From CAZYQW01 sp964649825 (GTDB taxonomy: Bacteria; Planctomycetota; B15-G4; JADJEK01), in NCBI GenBank assembly GCA_964649825.1, contig CAZYQW010000052.1, forward strand, positions 1 through 59,421: DNA of 59,421 nucleotides, written 5' to 3'. Numbering within the stretch: position 1 is the first letter of the stretch; each line of letters begins with the position of its first letter. The position numbers and the translations under genes are program-made. The notes beneath the pieces are model-generated. The model ran no database searches, was not told where the DNA came from, and saw only the letters and a program-made list of their open reading frames with translations. Positions 8,814 through 17,867 of the stretch are shown one piece after another.

Positions 8814-10547
8814 ATGGTCACTCGGGTCGCTCGATTCACTCGGATCACTCGCCGCGTTCACCGCGTCATCGCCGTCCTCCCCGCGTTCGCGCTTGCATCG
8901 ACCCACGCCTCGGCGTCGACGGTCGAGCTCTTGAACGTCTCCTCCTCGGGCCAGCCAGGGAACGGGAACGCCCACGGCACGATCTGCGCCTCCGGCGACG
9001 GTCGGCTCATCGCGTACGACAGCGCCGCGAGCAACCTGGTCGCGGGCGACGGGAACGGCGCCCTCGACGTCTTCCTCCACGACCGCGACACCGGACAGGT
9101 GACGCGGATCAGCGAGTCGGCGCTCGGCGGCGACGCGAACGGACCGTCGTACTGCCCCGTCATCTCTCTCGACGGGCGATTCGTCACCTTCACGTCGGCC
9201 GCGACCGACATCGTGCCGGGGGACACGAACGGCGCGACGGACGTCTTCCTCCACGACCGGGCGGCGGGGACGACGATCCTGGTCAGCGTCGCGATCGGCG
9301 GCGGCCCGGGAGATCAAGGCTCGTACCTGCCGACCGTATCGGCCGACGGCCGGTACGTCGCGTTCGAGAGCCTGGCCACCGACCTCGTCCCGGCCGACGC
9401 GAACGGCAAGGCCGACGCGTTCGTCCGCGACGTCGTCTCCGGCACGACGTCGCGCATCTCCGTCGGGATGGGCGGCGTCGAAGGCGACGATCACAGCGGG
9501 CTTCCGTACGTCGCCGCGAACGGACGTCACGTCGCGTACCTCTCCTCCGCGACGAACCTCGTGCCCGGTGACGTGAACGGGAACTCGGACATGTTCCGCC
9601 ACGATCTCGTGACCGGCGAGACCGTTCGCGTCAGCGTCTCGTCGTCGGGCGGAGAAGCGCACGGCGACAGTTGGAGCAGCGCGATCGGCGTGATCTCTCC
9701 GAACGGGCGCTTCATCGGGTTCTGGAGCGAAGCGGCCGACCTCGTGCCGAACGACACGAACGGCGTCGCCGACTCGTTCCTCCGCGACGTGGCGCTCGGA
9801 ACGACGACCCGCGTGAGCGTCAGCTCCGCCGGCGTGGAGGGCGACGCCGGCAGCTACAACCCCATCGTGTCGAGCGACGGACGGTACGTCGTGTTCGACG
9901 GACTCTCCACGAACCTCGTCCCCGGCGACACGAACGGCGTCGAGGACGTCTTCATCCGCGACCTGTGGACGAGCACGACGCGGCGCGTCAGCGTCGCCGA
10001 GGACGGCAGCGAGGCGAACAACTGGAGCTACTTCGCCACCATGACGCCCGACGCCCGGCTCGTGCTCTTCTCGACCGCTGCGACCAACCTCGGTCCGACC
10101 GACTCGAACGGGTTCGTGGACGTCGTCGCGGTCGCGGAGTGTTGGGTCGAGTTCCAGCCGTTCGGGGCCGGGCTCGCGGGGAGCAGCGGGTTCGTCCCCG
10201 CGCTCACCGGCGCGAACGGTTCGTGCTGGACGGGGGGACACTCGATCGCGATCGCGAACGCGGTCGGCGGGGCGTTCGGCCTGCTCTTCGTCGGGCTCCC
10301 GGCGCCGATGCCGATCCCCGCGCTCGGCGGCCTGGTCCACGTCGACCTCGCGGGTCCGCTCGTCGTCGTTCCGCTCACCGTCGGCGGAATCCACGCGCTG
10401 CCCGGCGACGGCACGCTCGCCATCCCCGGCGCCGACGTCCGCGGCCTCGAGGGCGTGACGGTCGCGCTCCAATACCTCGTCTCCGACCCCGGCGCGACGC
10501 AGGGGACGTCGATGACGAACGGGCTCCTGGTCTCGATCGTGCCGTGA
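8814..10547 (+). CDS. Secreted seven-repeat TolB/PD40-like propeller protein
   Basis: About 577 aa with an N-terminal signal peptide ending near THASAS. Seven repeats of about 56 residues follow, each with the pattern DGRxVxFxSxATxLVPGDTNGxxDVFxxD, so a seven-bladed beta-propeller is expected. The DTNG loops look suited to calcium binding. The last 130 residues match the Gly-rich C-terminal domain shared with two other proteins here (AGLAGSSGFVPAL, then a hydrophobic, Pro- and Gly-rich tail). ATG 8814 has GGAGG 7 bp upstream. Function unknown; such proteins are abundant and exported in planctomycetes. Confidence 0.8.
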   Translation: MVTRVARFTRITRRVHRVIAVLPAFALASTHASASTVELLNVSSSGQPGNGNAHGTICASGDGRLIAYDSAASNLVAGDGNGALDVFLHDRDTGQVTRISESALGGDANGPSYCPVISLDGRFVTFTSAATDIVPGDTNGATDVFLHDRAAGTTILVSVAIGGGPGDQGSYLPTVSADGRYVAFESLATDLVPADANGKADAFVRDVVSGTTSRISVGMGGVEGDDHSGLPYVAANGRHVAYLSSATNLVPGDVNGNSDMFRHDLVTGETVRVSVSSSGGEAHGDSWSSAIGVISPNGRFIGFWSEAADLVPNDTNGVADSFLRDVALGTTTRVSVSSAGVEGDAGSYNPIVSSDGRYVVFDGLSTNLVPGDTNGVEDVFIRDLWTSTTRRVSVAEDGSEANNWSYFATMTPDARLVLFSTAATNLGPTDSNGFVDVVAVAECWVEFQPFGAGLAGSSGFVPALTGANGSCWTGGHSIAIANAVGGAFGLLFVGLPAPMPIPALGGLVHVDLAGPLVVVPLTVGGIHALPGDGTLAIPGADVRGLEGVTVALQYLVSDPGATQGTSMTNGLLVSIVP

Positions 10548-10637
10548 AACCGGTGAAGGGGGCGCCGCGCCACGCCGTCGAGCTCCCGCGAACGCGGAGG
10601 AGTTCGGACGCCAACGAGAGTACGGTAGGCTTCATCC

Positions 10638-11498
10638 ATGAAGCGTCCGCTCGGGCCGGCCTGCGCCCTCCCGTTCCTCGCACTCCTCGTCGCCTGCCAC
10701 GGCGCGCCGGTCGAGACGGCGTCGATCGATGCGGCACGGCACGCGGTCGCGGAGAGCGCGCGGACTCTGGACGAGGCCGACGCCAGGTCCGAGCGCGGAG
10801 ACCCCGACGGCGCCCGCGAGCTCCGCGCCGCCGCCGCGGATCGGCTCGAGCGGACGAAGGACGCGCTCCTCGCGCACCTCGACGCCGGGCGCGACGCACC
10901 GGGTGAAACGCTGGCGGTCCTCGCACGACTCCACGAGGTCCAGGGGGATCCGCGGCGAGCGGTCGAGTACGACCGGCGGGCGTGGATCGCCGGCGTCCGC
11001 ACGCCGAGCATGCTCCTTCACTACCGCTCGATGAGCCAGTGGCTGCTCCGGTCCATCCGCGACCGTCGCGGCGTCGACCCGCTGCCGTCGATCCGGCAGG
11101 CGTACGAGGACGCGCTCGCGGCCGCGCGCGGCGACCCGGCGTCGGTCGACCCACCCGAGCCGCTCCGTGACGTCCTCGTCGCGATGACCTGCGACCTCGG
11201 CGAGACCCTCATCCTCCTCGAGGACTTCGACGCGGCGCAAGCGACGTTCGAGTCGGCCCTCGATCTCGACCACGACGCGGTCACGGCCTACGAGGGGCTC
11301 GGCGCGATCGCCGCCGTCCGGCTCGATCGACGCGAGAGCCTGCGCCAGTTCCGTCGCGCCCTGCAGATCGATCCGAACTCGGTCACCGCGTTGGGGCAGA
11401 TGATGAACCTGATGATCGAGGATCAACGCCTCGCCGAGGCGCGCCGGTACCAGGAGCGGCTTCAGAGGGCGCGCGCCGCGAGCCCCGAGCCGGACTGA
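10638..11498 (+). CDS. TPR-containing lipoprotein
   Basis: 286 aa. Signal peptide with lipobox LLVAC, the lipidated Cys being residue 20. The mature part is helical and alanine-rich. The last third has tetratricopeptide-like repeats (GETLILLEDFDAAQATFESALDLD, then a second unit ending RRALQIDPNS), indicating a protein-protein scaffold at the inner or outer membrane. It lies 90 bp after the propeller gene on the same strand. Its 3' end overlaps the convergent endonuclease IV frame by 116 bp. No enzymatic motif is visible. Confidence 0.75.
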   Translation: MKRPLGPACALPFLALLVACHGAPVETASIDAARHAVAESARTLDEADARSERGDPDGARELRAAAADRLERTKDALLAHLDAGRDAPGETLAVLARLHEVQGDPRRAVEYDRRAWIAGVRTPSMLLHYRSMSQWLLRSIRDRRGVDPLPSIRQAYEDALAAARGDPASVDPPEPLRDVLVAMTCDLGETLILLEDFDAAQATFESALDLDHDAVTAYEGLGAIAAVRLDRRESLRQFRRALQIDPNSVTALGQMMNLMIEDQRLAEARRYQERLQRARAASPEPD

Positions 11499-12432
11499 CG
11501 CGTCGTCCCGCGGCCGGCCGGACGAGGTCGACCAGGACCCGGAGGTTCCTCGTGTCGGCGCGGAGCTCGTCCGTCCCCTTCGGCGTCTCGAGGATCATCG
11601 GCGTCGCGACGAACCGCTCGTCGTTCATGAGACAGCGGAACGCGTCGAGCCCGACCTCGCCCTCGCCGATGGTCTCGTGACGATCGACCCGCGAGCCAAG
11701 CGGTTTCTTCGAGTCGTTCAGGTGGAACGCCTCGATGCGCTCGACTCCGAGGGTGCGATCGACTTCATCGAAGGTACGGGCGTACCCGGCCGGGTCGCGG
11801 ATGTCGTACCCGGCCGCGAGCAGGTGGCACGTGTCCAAACAGACCGCGACCCGAGCGGCGTGTCGGACCCGCGCGAGGATGTCGCGGATCTCCTCGAACC
11901 GATGGCCGACGCACGTTCCCTGGCCCGCCGTGTTCTCGATCGTGATCCGCGTCGCGAGCTTCGGCCGCTCCTCGTGCGCGCGATCGATCGCCCGCGCCAC
12001 CCGCTCGACGCCGGCGTCGACTCCCGCGCCGACGTGCGCGCCGGGGTGGAAGATGAGGTGCGAGATCCCGAGCCGATCGCAGCGGTCGAGCTCGTGGAGA
12101 AACGCGTCGTAGGACTTCCGCCAGAGCTCGTCGTTGGGCGATGCGAGGTTGATGAGGTAGCTCGCGTGCGCCACGACCGGCGCGACGTCGTAGCGATCGC
12201 ACGCCGCCCGAAACGCGATCACCTCGGCGTCGTCGAGCGGCCGCGCCGCCCACTGGTGGTTCGCCTTGGTGAAGATCTGCAGGGCGGTGCAGCCGGCGCG
12301 GTACGCCGATTCGACGGCCCGAGCGAGCCCGCCCGCGATCGACATGTGAGCCCCGAGGCGGCGCCCGGCCGGCACGCTCGGGGCGAGGCGGCTCCGCTCG
12401 GGTGGCTCGGGCGCGGAGCGCCGCCCCGCCAT
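11383..12432 (-). CDS. nfo: Endonuclease IV (apurinic/apyrimidinic endonuclease)
   Basis: Base-excision-repair AP endonuclease of the xylose-isomerase-like TIM-barrel type with three zinc ions. Visible motifs in order: GAHMSIAGG, LQIFTKANHQW, LIFHPGAH, ITIENTAGQG, VCLDTCHLLAAGYD, FHLNDSKKPLGSRVDRHETIGEG and ILETPKG, which contain the expected His, Glu and Asp ligands. It is 349 aa against about 285 in E. coli. The surplus is an Arg/Ser/Pro-rich C-terminal tail that overlaps the convergent lipoprotein gene by 116 bp. The start ATG 12432 shares one base with the stop of the leucyl aminopeptidase gene (TGATG), so the two form an operon. Confidence 0.93.
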   Translation of the reverse strand: MAGRRSAPEPPERSRLAPSVPAGRRLGAHMSIAGGLARAVESAYRAGCTALQIFTKANHQWAARPLDDAEVIAFRAACDRYDVAPVVAHASYLINLASPNDELWRKSYDAFLHELDRCDRLGISHLIFHPGAHVGAGVDAGVERVARAIDRAHEERPKLATRITIENTAGQGTCVGHRFEEIRDILARVRHAARVAVCLDTCHLLAAGYDIRDPAGYARTFDEVDRTLGVERIEAFHLNDSKKPLGSRVDRHETIGEGEVGLDAFRCLMNDERFVATPMILETPKGTDELRADTRNLRVLVDLVRPAAGRRVSPARGSRRAPSEAAPGTGAPRRGVDPRSSGSSSAPTR

Positions 12433-13889
12433 CAGCCGAGCGACTCGAGGAACCGCACGAGCAGGCGGACGCCGGCGCCGGTCGCGCACTTGCCGCCGAC
12501 GTAGTCGCGGTTCCGCTGCCCCCACGCCGTCCCCGCGATGTCGAGGTGCGCCCACGCGAAGCCGTCGACGAACTGCGACAGGAACCACGCGGCGGAGCCG
12601 GCGCCGCCCTCGCGCTTGCCGATGTTCTTCATGTCGGCCACGTCCGACTTCATGTCGTCCTTGTAGCCGTCGAAGATCGGCATCGGCCAGGCGTGGTCGC
12701 CGGCCTCATCGCCGGCCTTCTTGAGCATCTGGATCAGCTTGTCGTCCGTCCCGTAGAGACCCGCCGCATCGTGGCCGAGCGCGACGACGCAGGCTCCGGT
12801 GAGGGTCGCGAGGTCGACGATGTAGTCCGGGTCGAACGTGGTCGCGTGGTGCAGACCGTCGGACAGGATCAGACGCCCCTCGGCGTCGGTGTTGATCACC
12901 TCGACGGTGAGACCCGACGCGGTCACCAGGCGGTCGCCCGGCTTCTGCGCCGATCCGCTCGGCATGTTGTCGGTCGACGGCACGATCCCGATGACGCGGA
13001 CCTTCGGCTTCAGGCGCGCCACCGCGGCCATTGCGCCGATCACGGCGGCGCCGCCGCACATGTCGTACTTCATCTCCTCCATGTTCGCGGACGGCTTCAA
13101 CGAGATGCCGCCGGTGTCGAACGTGAGGCCCTTGCCGACGAGGCAGACGGTCTTCTTGAAGCTGCGCGGGCGGTAGGAGAGCTCGATGAGGACGGGCGGT
13201 TCGATCGAGCCGAGGTTCACGCCCAGGATGCCGCCCATCTTCATCCGTTCGAGGTCGGGCTTGCGGTAGACCTTCGCCGTCAGCCCCGCGCCCTTCGCCA
13301 TCGCGCTCGCGCGCTGCGCGAGCTTCGTCGGCGTGAGGACGTTGCCGGGGAGGTCACCGAGGTCGCGCGCGAGGTTCGACGCCTCGCCGATGGCGACCCC
13401 GCGGGCGACGCCGCTCTCGTACGCCGCGCGGTGCGTCCCCGCGTCGACGCGCACGGTCGCGGCGCGATACGGGTCGTCTTGCTTCTTCTTCGTCGCGGTC
13501 GGTACTCGATACGACGCCATCACCAGCCCTTCGGCGATGGCCGAGGCCGCATCCACCGCCGCGACGTGCGACGATTGGAGTCGGATCCCGAGCGTCTTCT
13601 GCTCGAGGCGGCCGAACTGCTTCAGGGCGATCGCGGCCGCGCGGCGGATCCGTTCCGCGTCGATCTCCTTCTCCTTGCCGAGCCCGACCAGGATCACCCG
13701 CTCCGTGCCGCCCGCGCCGTACACCAGGAGCCCGTCGCGGAACTTGCCTTTCCACTCCTTGCGACGGGTCAGGGTCTGCGCGGTCTTGCCGACCGCTCCC
13801 CGCACGTCGGGGACCACCCCCTCGGGGACCAGGACGGCGAGGGCGGACGCTTTCGAGGCTTCGGCGGACGTCGTGACGAGGATCTTCAT
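12432..13889 (-). CDS. pepA: Leucyl aminopeptidase (M17)
   Basis: Cytosolic metallo-aminopeptidase that removes N-terminal residues from peptides; 485 aa, standard for the family. The M17 catalytic signature NTDAEGRL is at about residues 331-338, preceded by the KGLTFDTGGISLK metal- and substrate-binding loop and MKYDMCGGAAV. Starts at ATG 13889 (MKILVTTS). A much longer frame extends upstream to 15050 but overlaps the divergent Kelch gene and has no homology pattern. The 175-bp gap to the Kelch gene is the presumed promoter region. Cotranscribed with nfo. Confidence 0.94.
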   Translation of the reverse strand: MKILVTTSAEASKASALAVLVPEGVVPDVRGAVGKTAQTLTRRKEWKGKFRDGLLVYGAGGTERVILVGLGKEKEIDAERIRRAAAIALKQFGRLEQKTLGIRLQSSHVAAVDAASAIAEGLVMASYRVPTATKKKQDDPYRAATVRVDAGTHRAAYESGVARGVAIGEASNLARDLGDLPGNVLTPTKLAQRASAMAKGAGLTAKVYRKPDLERMKMGGILGVNLGSIEPPVLIELSYRPRSFKKTVCLVGKGLTFDTGGISLKPSANMEEMKYDMCGGAAVIGAMAAVARLKPKVRVIGIVPSTDNMPSGSAQKPGDRLVTASGLTVEVINTDAEGRLILSDGLHHATTFDPDYIVDLATLTGACVVALGHDAAGLYGTDDKLIQMLKKAGDEAGDHAWPMPIFDGYKDDMKSDVADMKNIGKREGGAGSAAWFLSQFVDGFAWAHLDIAGTAWGQRNRDYVGGKCATGAGVRLLVRFLESLG

Positions 13890-14064
13890 CGAGGACTGGC
13901 TTCCCATGACTCGCGCGGATCGGCGCCAGCGTAGGGATCCACCCACGCGATCTCCAGAAGGAGAATCCGCCGCGGGCCGCCCAGGCCCCGTGCTAATCTC
14001 GGGACGTTCATCGCCCGGGTCGAGAGACTCCCCAGAACCCACCCCGACAAGAGAAGCTCGCCAC

Positions 14065-15561
14065 ATGAAGCGCATCGCGTGGATCCTCGCCGCCGCACTG
14101 TCCAGCCAGCTCGCGCTCGGCGCCGGACTCGTCCTGACGAAGGAGGGGGGCGCCGCCCTGAAGACGACGACGCTCCGCCTGGCCGGCGGCGCCAGCCAGC
14201 CGTACCTGATCCTGTTCGACGTGGCGGAGGCTCCGACCGTCGTCAACCCGAACGTCACCCTCGACGTGTCGCTCACGTTCGTGAACATCGCGGTCGGCGT
14301 GCCGGGGTTCCTCGGTGCGCTCGACGCGGCCGGCATGGCGAGCGCGTCGTTCGTCATCCCGAACGATCCGTTCTTCCTCGGTCTGACGATCTCGCTCCAG
14401 GCGATCGCCGGCAACCCGATCGACGCGAGCTCGAACCTCGTCCGTCTCACGCCGGCCCTCGCCGGGACGTTCGAGGCGACGCTCGACGCTCCTGACCTGC
14501 CGGTCGTCGGCGGCGCGGTGGCGGAGGGCGCGGACGGCAAGCTGCTCGTCGTCGGCGGCAGCGGGCCGGTCGCGCAGGGGTACGACCCCGACCTCGAGGA
14601 GTTCGAGATCGGCGGAGCGACGTTCGGCGTCGGCGTCCTCGGCCAGTCGACGGCGCTCGCCGACGGCCGGATCCTGTTCACCGGCGGTCTCGACCTGATG
14701 GGGCAGCCGACGAACGCGGCCGCCGTGTACGACCCCGCCACGGGGCAGACCACGACGCTCACGATGAACCAGCCGCGCGCCGGCCACGGCGCCTCGCTCA
14801 TGGCCAACGGTCGCGTCCTGATCACCGGCGGGTTCAACGCGGTCTCGCTGACCGACCTCCTCTCGCTCCTGACCGGCGTCCAGGCCAGCACCGAGGTGTT
14901 CGACCCGTCGACGAGCGCGTTCACGCCGGGATCGAACATGCTCGAGCCGCGCGCGCTCCACAGCTCGACTGCGATGAGCAACGGGCGCGTGCTGGTCGCC
15001 GGTGGACTGACCGTGATCCCGATCCTGAACATCCCCACGATCTCGAACACGGCCTACTCGTACAACCCGTCGACCGGGAGCTTCGGCCTGCCCGCGTTCT
15101 TCTCCGGACCCCGCCTGCTGCACGCCGCGTGCGAGGTCGGCAACGGCAAGGTGCTGCTCGCCGGCGGTCTCTCGCTCGACTTCTCCCAGGTGATCGTCAC
15201 GGGCGACATCACGCAGATCGTCATCGGCACCCTCGCGGACGGCCAGGTCTTCACTCCGAACATCATCAGCGGCAGCTTCTCGACCGTCCCGGGCCTGTCC
15301 CAGGGTCGCGCCGGCGCCGGCGCGCTCCGACTCGCGGATGGCGGCGCGTTGATCGCCGGTGGCTTCCAGGCGACGTTCAGCGGGACCACGATCGACTTCG
15401 CGCAGTCCCAGAACGCCGACGTGTTCACGACCGGCGGCGCGTTCCAGCCGACCGGGTCGCTCGTCGAAGCGCGGCTCCTGCCGATCCTGACCGCGCTCGA
15501 CGACGGCACGATCCTCGTGCTGGGCGGCGGCGGCCTCTCCGCCGAGGTCTACCAGCCCTGA
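14065..15561 (+). CDS. Secreted Kelch-repeat protein
   Basis: About 498 aa. Signal peptide at residues 1-20 (LAAALSSQLALG). After an N-terminal beta domain of about 150 residues there are roughly six Kelch-type repeats of the form DGRILFTGG, NGRVLITGG, NGRVLVAGG, NGKVLLAGG and DGTILVLGGGG, each followed by a YDP/FDP strand, as in galactose-oxidase-like beta-propellers. No galactose oxidase Cys/Tyr redox motif is apparent, so an enzymatic role is not supported. Starts at ATG 14065 with a weak AAGAGAAG site upstream. It precedes the microcompartment gene by 40 bp but is probably unrelated to it. Confidence 0.8.
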   Translation: MKRIAWILAAALSSQLALGAGLVLTKEGGAALKTTTLRLAGGASQPYLILFDVAEAPTVVNPNVTLDVSLTFVNIAVGVPGFLGALDAAGMASASFVIPNDPFFLGLTISLQAIAGNPIDASSNLVRLTPALAGTFEATLDAPDLPVVGGAVAEGADGKLLVVGGSGPVAQGYDPDLEEFEIGGATFGVGVLGQSTALADGRILFTGGLDLMGQPTNAAAVYDPATGQTTTLTMNQPRAGHGASLMANGRVLITGGFNAVSLTDLLSLLTGVQASTEVFDPSTSAFTPGSNMLEPRALHSSTAMSNGRVLVAGGLTVIPILNIPTISNTAYSYNPSTGSFGLPAFFSGPRLLHAACEVGNGKVLLAGGLSLDFSQVIVTGDITQIVIGTLADGQVFTPNIISGSFSTVPGLSQGRAGAGALRLADGGALIAGGFQATFSGTTIDFAQSQNADVFTTGGAFQPTGSLVEARLLPILTALDDGTILVLGGGGLSAEVYQP

Positions 15562-15601
15562 ACCGGAGCGGCCCGATGACGCAGATCGCGAGGAGGCCGC
15601 G

Positions 15602-15910
15602 GTGATCGTGGGAACGGTCGTCGGCACGGTCGTGGCCCCGGTCCAACACCCGTTCTACGACGGCAAGCCGCTCCTCCTCGTGCGCGCCGAGAATCCGATC
15701 GACCTGACGCCGGGATCGGAGGGGATCCTCCTCGCGGCCGACCGGGTCGGAGCCGGGATCGGCGAACGAGTGCTGGTGATGAAGGAAGGCTCCAGCGCGC
15801 GGACCCTGTACGGTGACGATCGAGCGCCGGTGCGGACCGTCATCGTCGGGGTGATCGACGAGATCGAGGTAGCAGGAGCGCGAACGTTCTTCAAGGGGGA
15901 CGACGGTTGA
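15602..15910 (+). CDS. Bacterial microcompartment vertex protein, EutN/CcmL family
   Basis: 102 aa. Forms the pentamers that cap the vertices of a bacterial microcompartment shell. The family pattern is complete: VVGTVVAPVQHPFYDGKPLL at the N-terminus, a LLAADRVGAGIGERVLV segment and the GSSAR loop, ending with VGVIDEIEV. GTG 15602 follows a good GAGGAGG site. The stop overlaps the TTG start of the aldolase gene (TTGA), so shell cap and enzyme are translationally coupled. No hexameric shell protein, aldehyde dehydrogenase or PduL gene is present in this window, which is unusual. Confidence 0.93.
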   Translation: MIVGTVVGTVVAPVQHPFYDGKPLLLVRAENPIDLTPGSEGILLAADRVGAGIGERVLVMKEGSSARTLYGDDRAPVRTVIVGVIDEIEVAGARTFFKGDDG

Positions 15911-16611
15911 CGTCCGAGACCGACCTGCTGACTCTGAAGCGACAGATCGCCGAGATCGCCCGGCTGTGCTGGGAGCGCGGCTACATCGGCGCCATCGACG
16001 GCAACATGTCGGTGCGGCTCGACGACGGCACCCTGCTCGTGACGCCGTCGGGCACGATCAAGTTCCTGATCCAGCCCGACATGATCGTCCGGACCGACAA
16101 GAACGGAACGCCGCTCGGAGGCGGGCGCGCGTCGACCGAGATCCTCATGCACGTCGCCTGCTACCAGGAGCGCCCGGACGTGCGTGCCGTCGTCCACGCG
16201 CACCCGCCGACCGCGGTCGCCTTCTCGATCGCGGGCAAGAGCCTGATGCAGCCGATCATCCCGGAGCTCGTCGTCACGCTGGGGGCGATCCCGACCGCGC
16301 CGTACGGCACGCCCGGCACGCCCGAGCTGCCGAACTCCATCCGCGACCTCGTCCGGTGCTCGGACGCGATCCTCATGGAGCGGCACGGCGCGCTCTGCGT
16401 GGGCAAGGACCTCCTCGACGCGTACAAGAAGCTCGAGCAGATCGAGCACAACGCCAAGATCACGTACATGGCTCACACGCTCGGCCGCGTGAACGAGCTG
16501 AAGCCGGACGAGGTGAAGCGGCTCCTCGACACCCGCGAGACCCTCGGGATCAAGACGACGAACGTCTACTGCAACCACTGCGGCATGCCGCGGGGTGGCA
16601 CGGCGCGCTGA
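15907..16611 (+). CDS. Class II aldolase (fuculose-1-phosphate aldolase-like)
   Basis: 234 aa. Predicted zinc-dependent aldolase that cleaves a deoxyhexulose phosphate (fuculose- or rhamnulose-type) to lactaldehyde and DHAP; in planctomycete-type microcompartments the lactaldehyde is processed inside the shell. Zinc ligands are visible as VHAHP (His97, His99) and ERHGALCVG (His160), with the STE glutamate of the active site before them. TPSGTIKFLIQPDMI matches the phosphate-binding region. The C-terminal extension ends NVYCNHCGMPRGGTAR, a Cys/His-rich tail that may be a targeting or metal-binding element. Starts at TTG 15907 in a 4-bp overlap with the vertex gene. Confidence 0.87.
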   Translation: MTSETDLLTLKRQIAEIARLCWERGYIGAIDGNMSVRLDDGTLLVTPSGTIKFLIQPDMIVRTDKNGTPLGGGRASTEILMHVACYQERPDVRAVVHAHPPTAVAFSIAGKSLMQPIIPELVVTLGAIPTAPYGTPGTPELPNSIRDLVRCSDAILMERHGALCVGKDLLDAYKKLEQIEHNAKITYMAHTLGRVNELKPDEVKRLLDTRETLGIKTTNVYCNHCGMPRGGTAR

Positions 16612-16706
16612 GCCGGGACCAGCGCGCCGTGCGCGGCCGCGGAACGCCCCACCCGCGATCGGCCGGCCGCATCCCTCGCCGGTTTCGATCGCTATCCTTC
16701 GCACCG

Positions 16707-17867
16707 ATGAGCGTGTTGGGACCCGATTCGACGGCCGTCTCCGTGATTCGCGTCGCGCTCGACGCCTCTTGCACCGCGAAGCGCGAGCGAACGGGCGTCG
16801 CGCGCTACGCGGTCTGCCTGATCGACGCGATGCTGCAGGTCGCGTCCGACGACACGTTCGTGCTCGGCTTCCGCGCGTCGCGCGTGAAGCGCCACCGCTT
16901 CCGCTACCGCCCGGACGCAGCGAACGCGCGCGTGCGCTACTTCGTCGATCGTGGGCTGCGGTGGTGGCTCGGCCGGCCCGACGTCTTCCACGGGCTCGAC
17001 GCCCGGCTCCCGCGTGCGCGCGGATTCCCCGCCGTCGTCACGCTGCACGACGTCGCGCCGGCCGAACACGCCGACATCGCGACGGCGGGATTTCGCGAGA
17101 AGAAGCTCGCCGCGTACGAGTGGATCGCCGAACGCGCGGACCGGATCATCTGCGTCTCCGCCGCGACGCGGGACGCGTTTCGCCGCCGGTTCGACGTCCC
17201 GGCCGACCGCTTCGACGTGATCCACCACGGGCTCGAGGAACGGTTCCGGCCCGCGTCCGCCGACCGCGTCCGCGCCGTGCTCGAGCCCCTCGGGATCGCG
17301 CGGCCGTACGCGCTGTTCGTCGGGCTCCTCTCCGCGCGCAAGAACCTCACGCCGTTGATCCGCGCGTTCGACCAGGTCGCGGCGGACGTCCCCGACCTCG
17401 CGCTCGTGCTCGCCGGCGGGCGCGGCCACGGGGCAGAGGACGTCGACCGCGCCATCGACGCCGCGCGCCACCGCGACCGCATCATCCGCCCCGGGTTCGT
17501 CTCCGACGACGCGTTGCCGCTCCTCTACGCGGGCGCACGCGCGTTCGTGCTGCCGAGCCGGAACGAGGGGTTCGGGATCCCGATCCTCGAGGCGATGGCC
17601 TGCCGCGCTCCGGTGATCGCGGCCGACGTTCCCGTCGCGCGCGAGGTGGCGGGCGACGCGGCGCGGCTCGTCGATCCCGACGACGACGCGGCGCTCGCGG
17701 GCGCGCTCGCCGACCTCGCGGCGAGCGAGGACGCACCGGAGCGAACGGCACGGATCGAGCGCGGCGCGGCCCTCGCCGCGCGCTACTCGTGGCGCGCGGC
17801 GGCCACGAAGACGCTGGCCGCGTACCGCCGCGCGATCGAATCACATGGATCGGGAAACACGACATGA
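16707..17867 (+). CDS. Glycosyltransferase family 4 (mannosyltransferase-like)
   Basis: 386 aa GT-B glycosyltransferase. The N-terminus has the ALDASCTAKRERTGVARYAV loop typical of WbaZ/MtfB-type mannosyltransferases. Later come LHDVAPAEHAD, CVSAATRD, LFVGLLSARKNL and PSRNEGFGIPILEAM with the two conserved glutamates. ATG 16707 is chosen because the frame upstream has no homology. The stop TGA overlaps the ATG of the next gene (ATGA), so it is coupled to the WPL-repeat lipoprotein. Acceptor unknown. Confidence 0.88.
   Translation: MSVLGPDSTAVSVIRVALDASCTAKRERTGVARYAVCLIDAMLQVASDDTFVLGFRASRVKRHRFRYRPDAANARVRYFVDRGLRWWLGRPDVFHGLDARLPRARGFPAVVTLHDVAPAEHADIATAGFREKKLAAYEWIAERADRIICVSAATRDAFRRRFDVPADRFDVIHHGLEERFRPASADRVRAVLEPLGIARPYALFVGLLSARKNLTPLIRAFDQVAADVPDLALVLAGGRGHGAEDVDRAIDAARHRDRIIRPGFVSDDALPLLYAGARAFVLPSRNEGFGIPILEAMACRAPVIAADVPVAREVAGDAARLVDPDDDAALAGALADLAASEDAPERTARIERGAALAARYSWRAAATKTLAAYRRAIESHGSGNTT

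Noticed and set aside
12432..15050. 872-aa extended leucyl aminopeptidase
   Set aside because: The extension lies opposite the Kelch gene and has shadow-frame composition; family length ends at ATG 13889.
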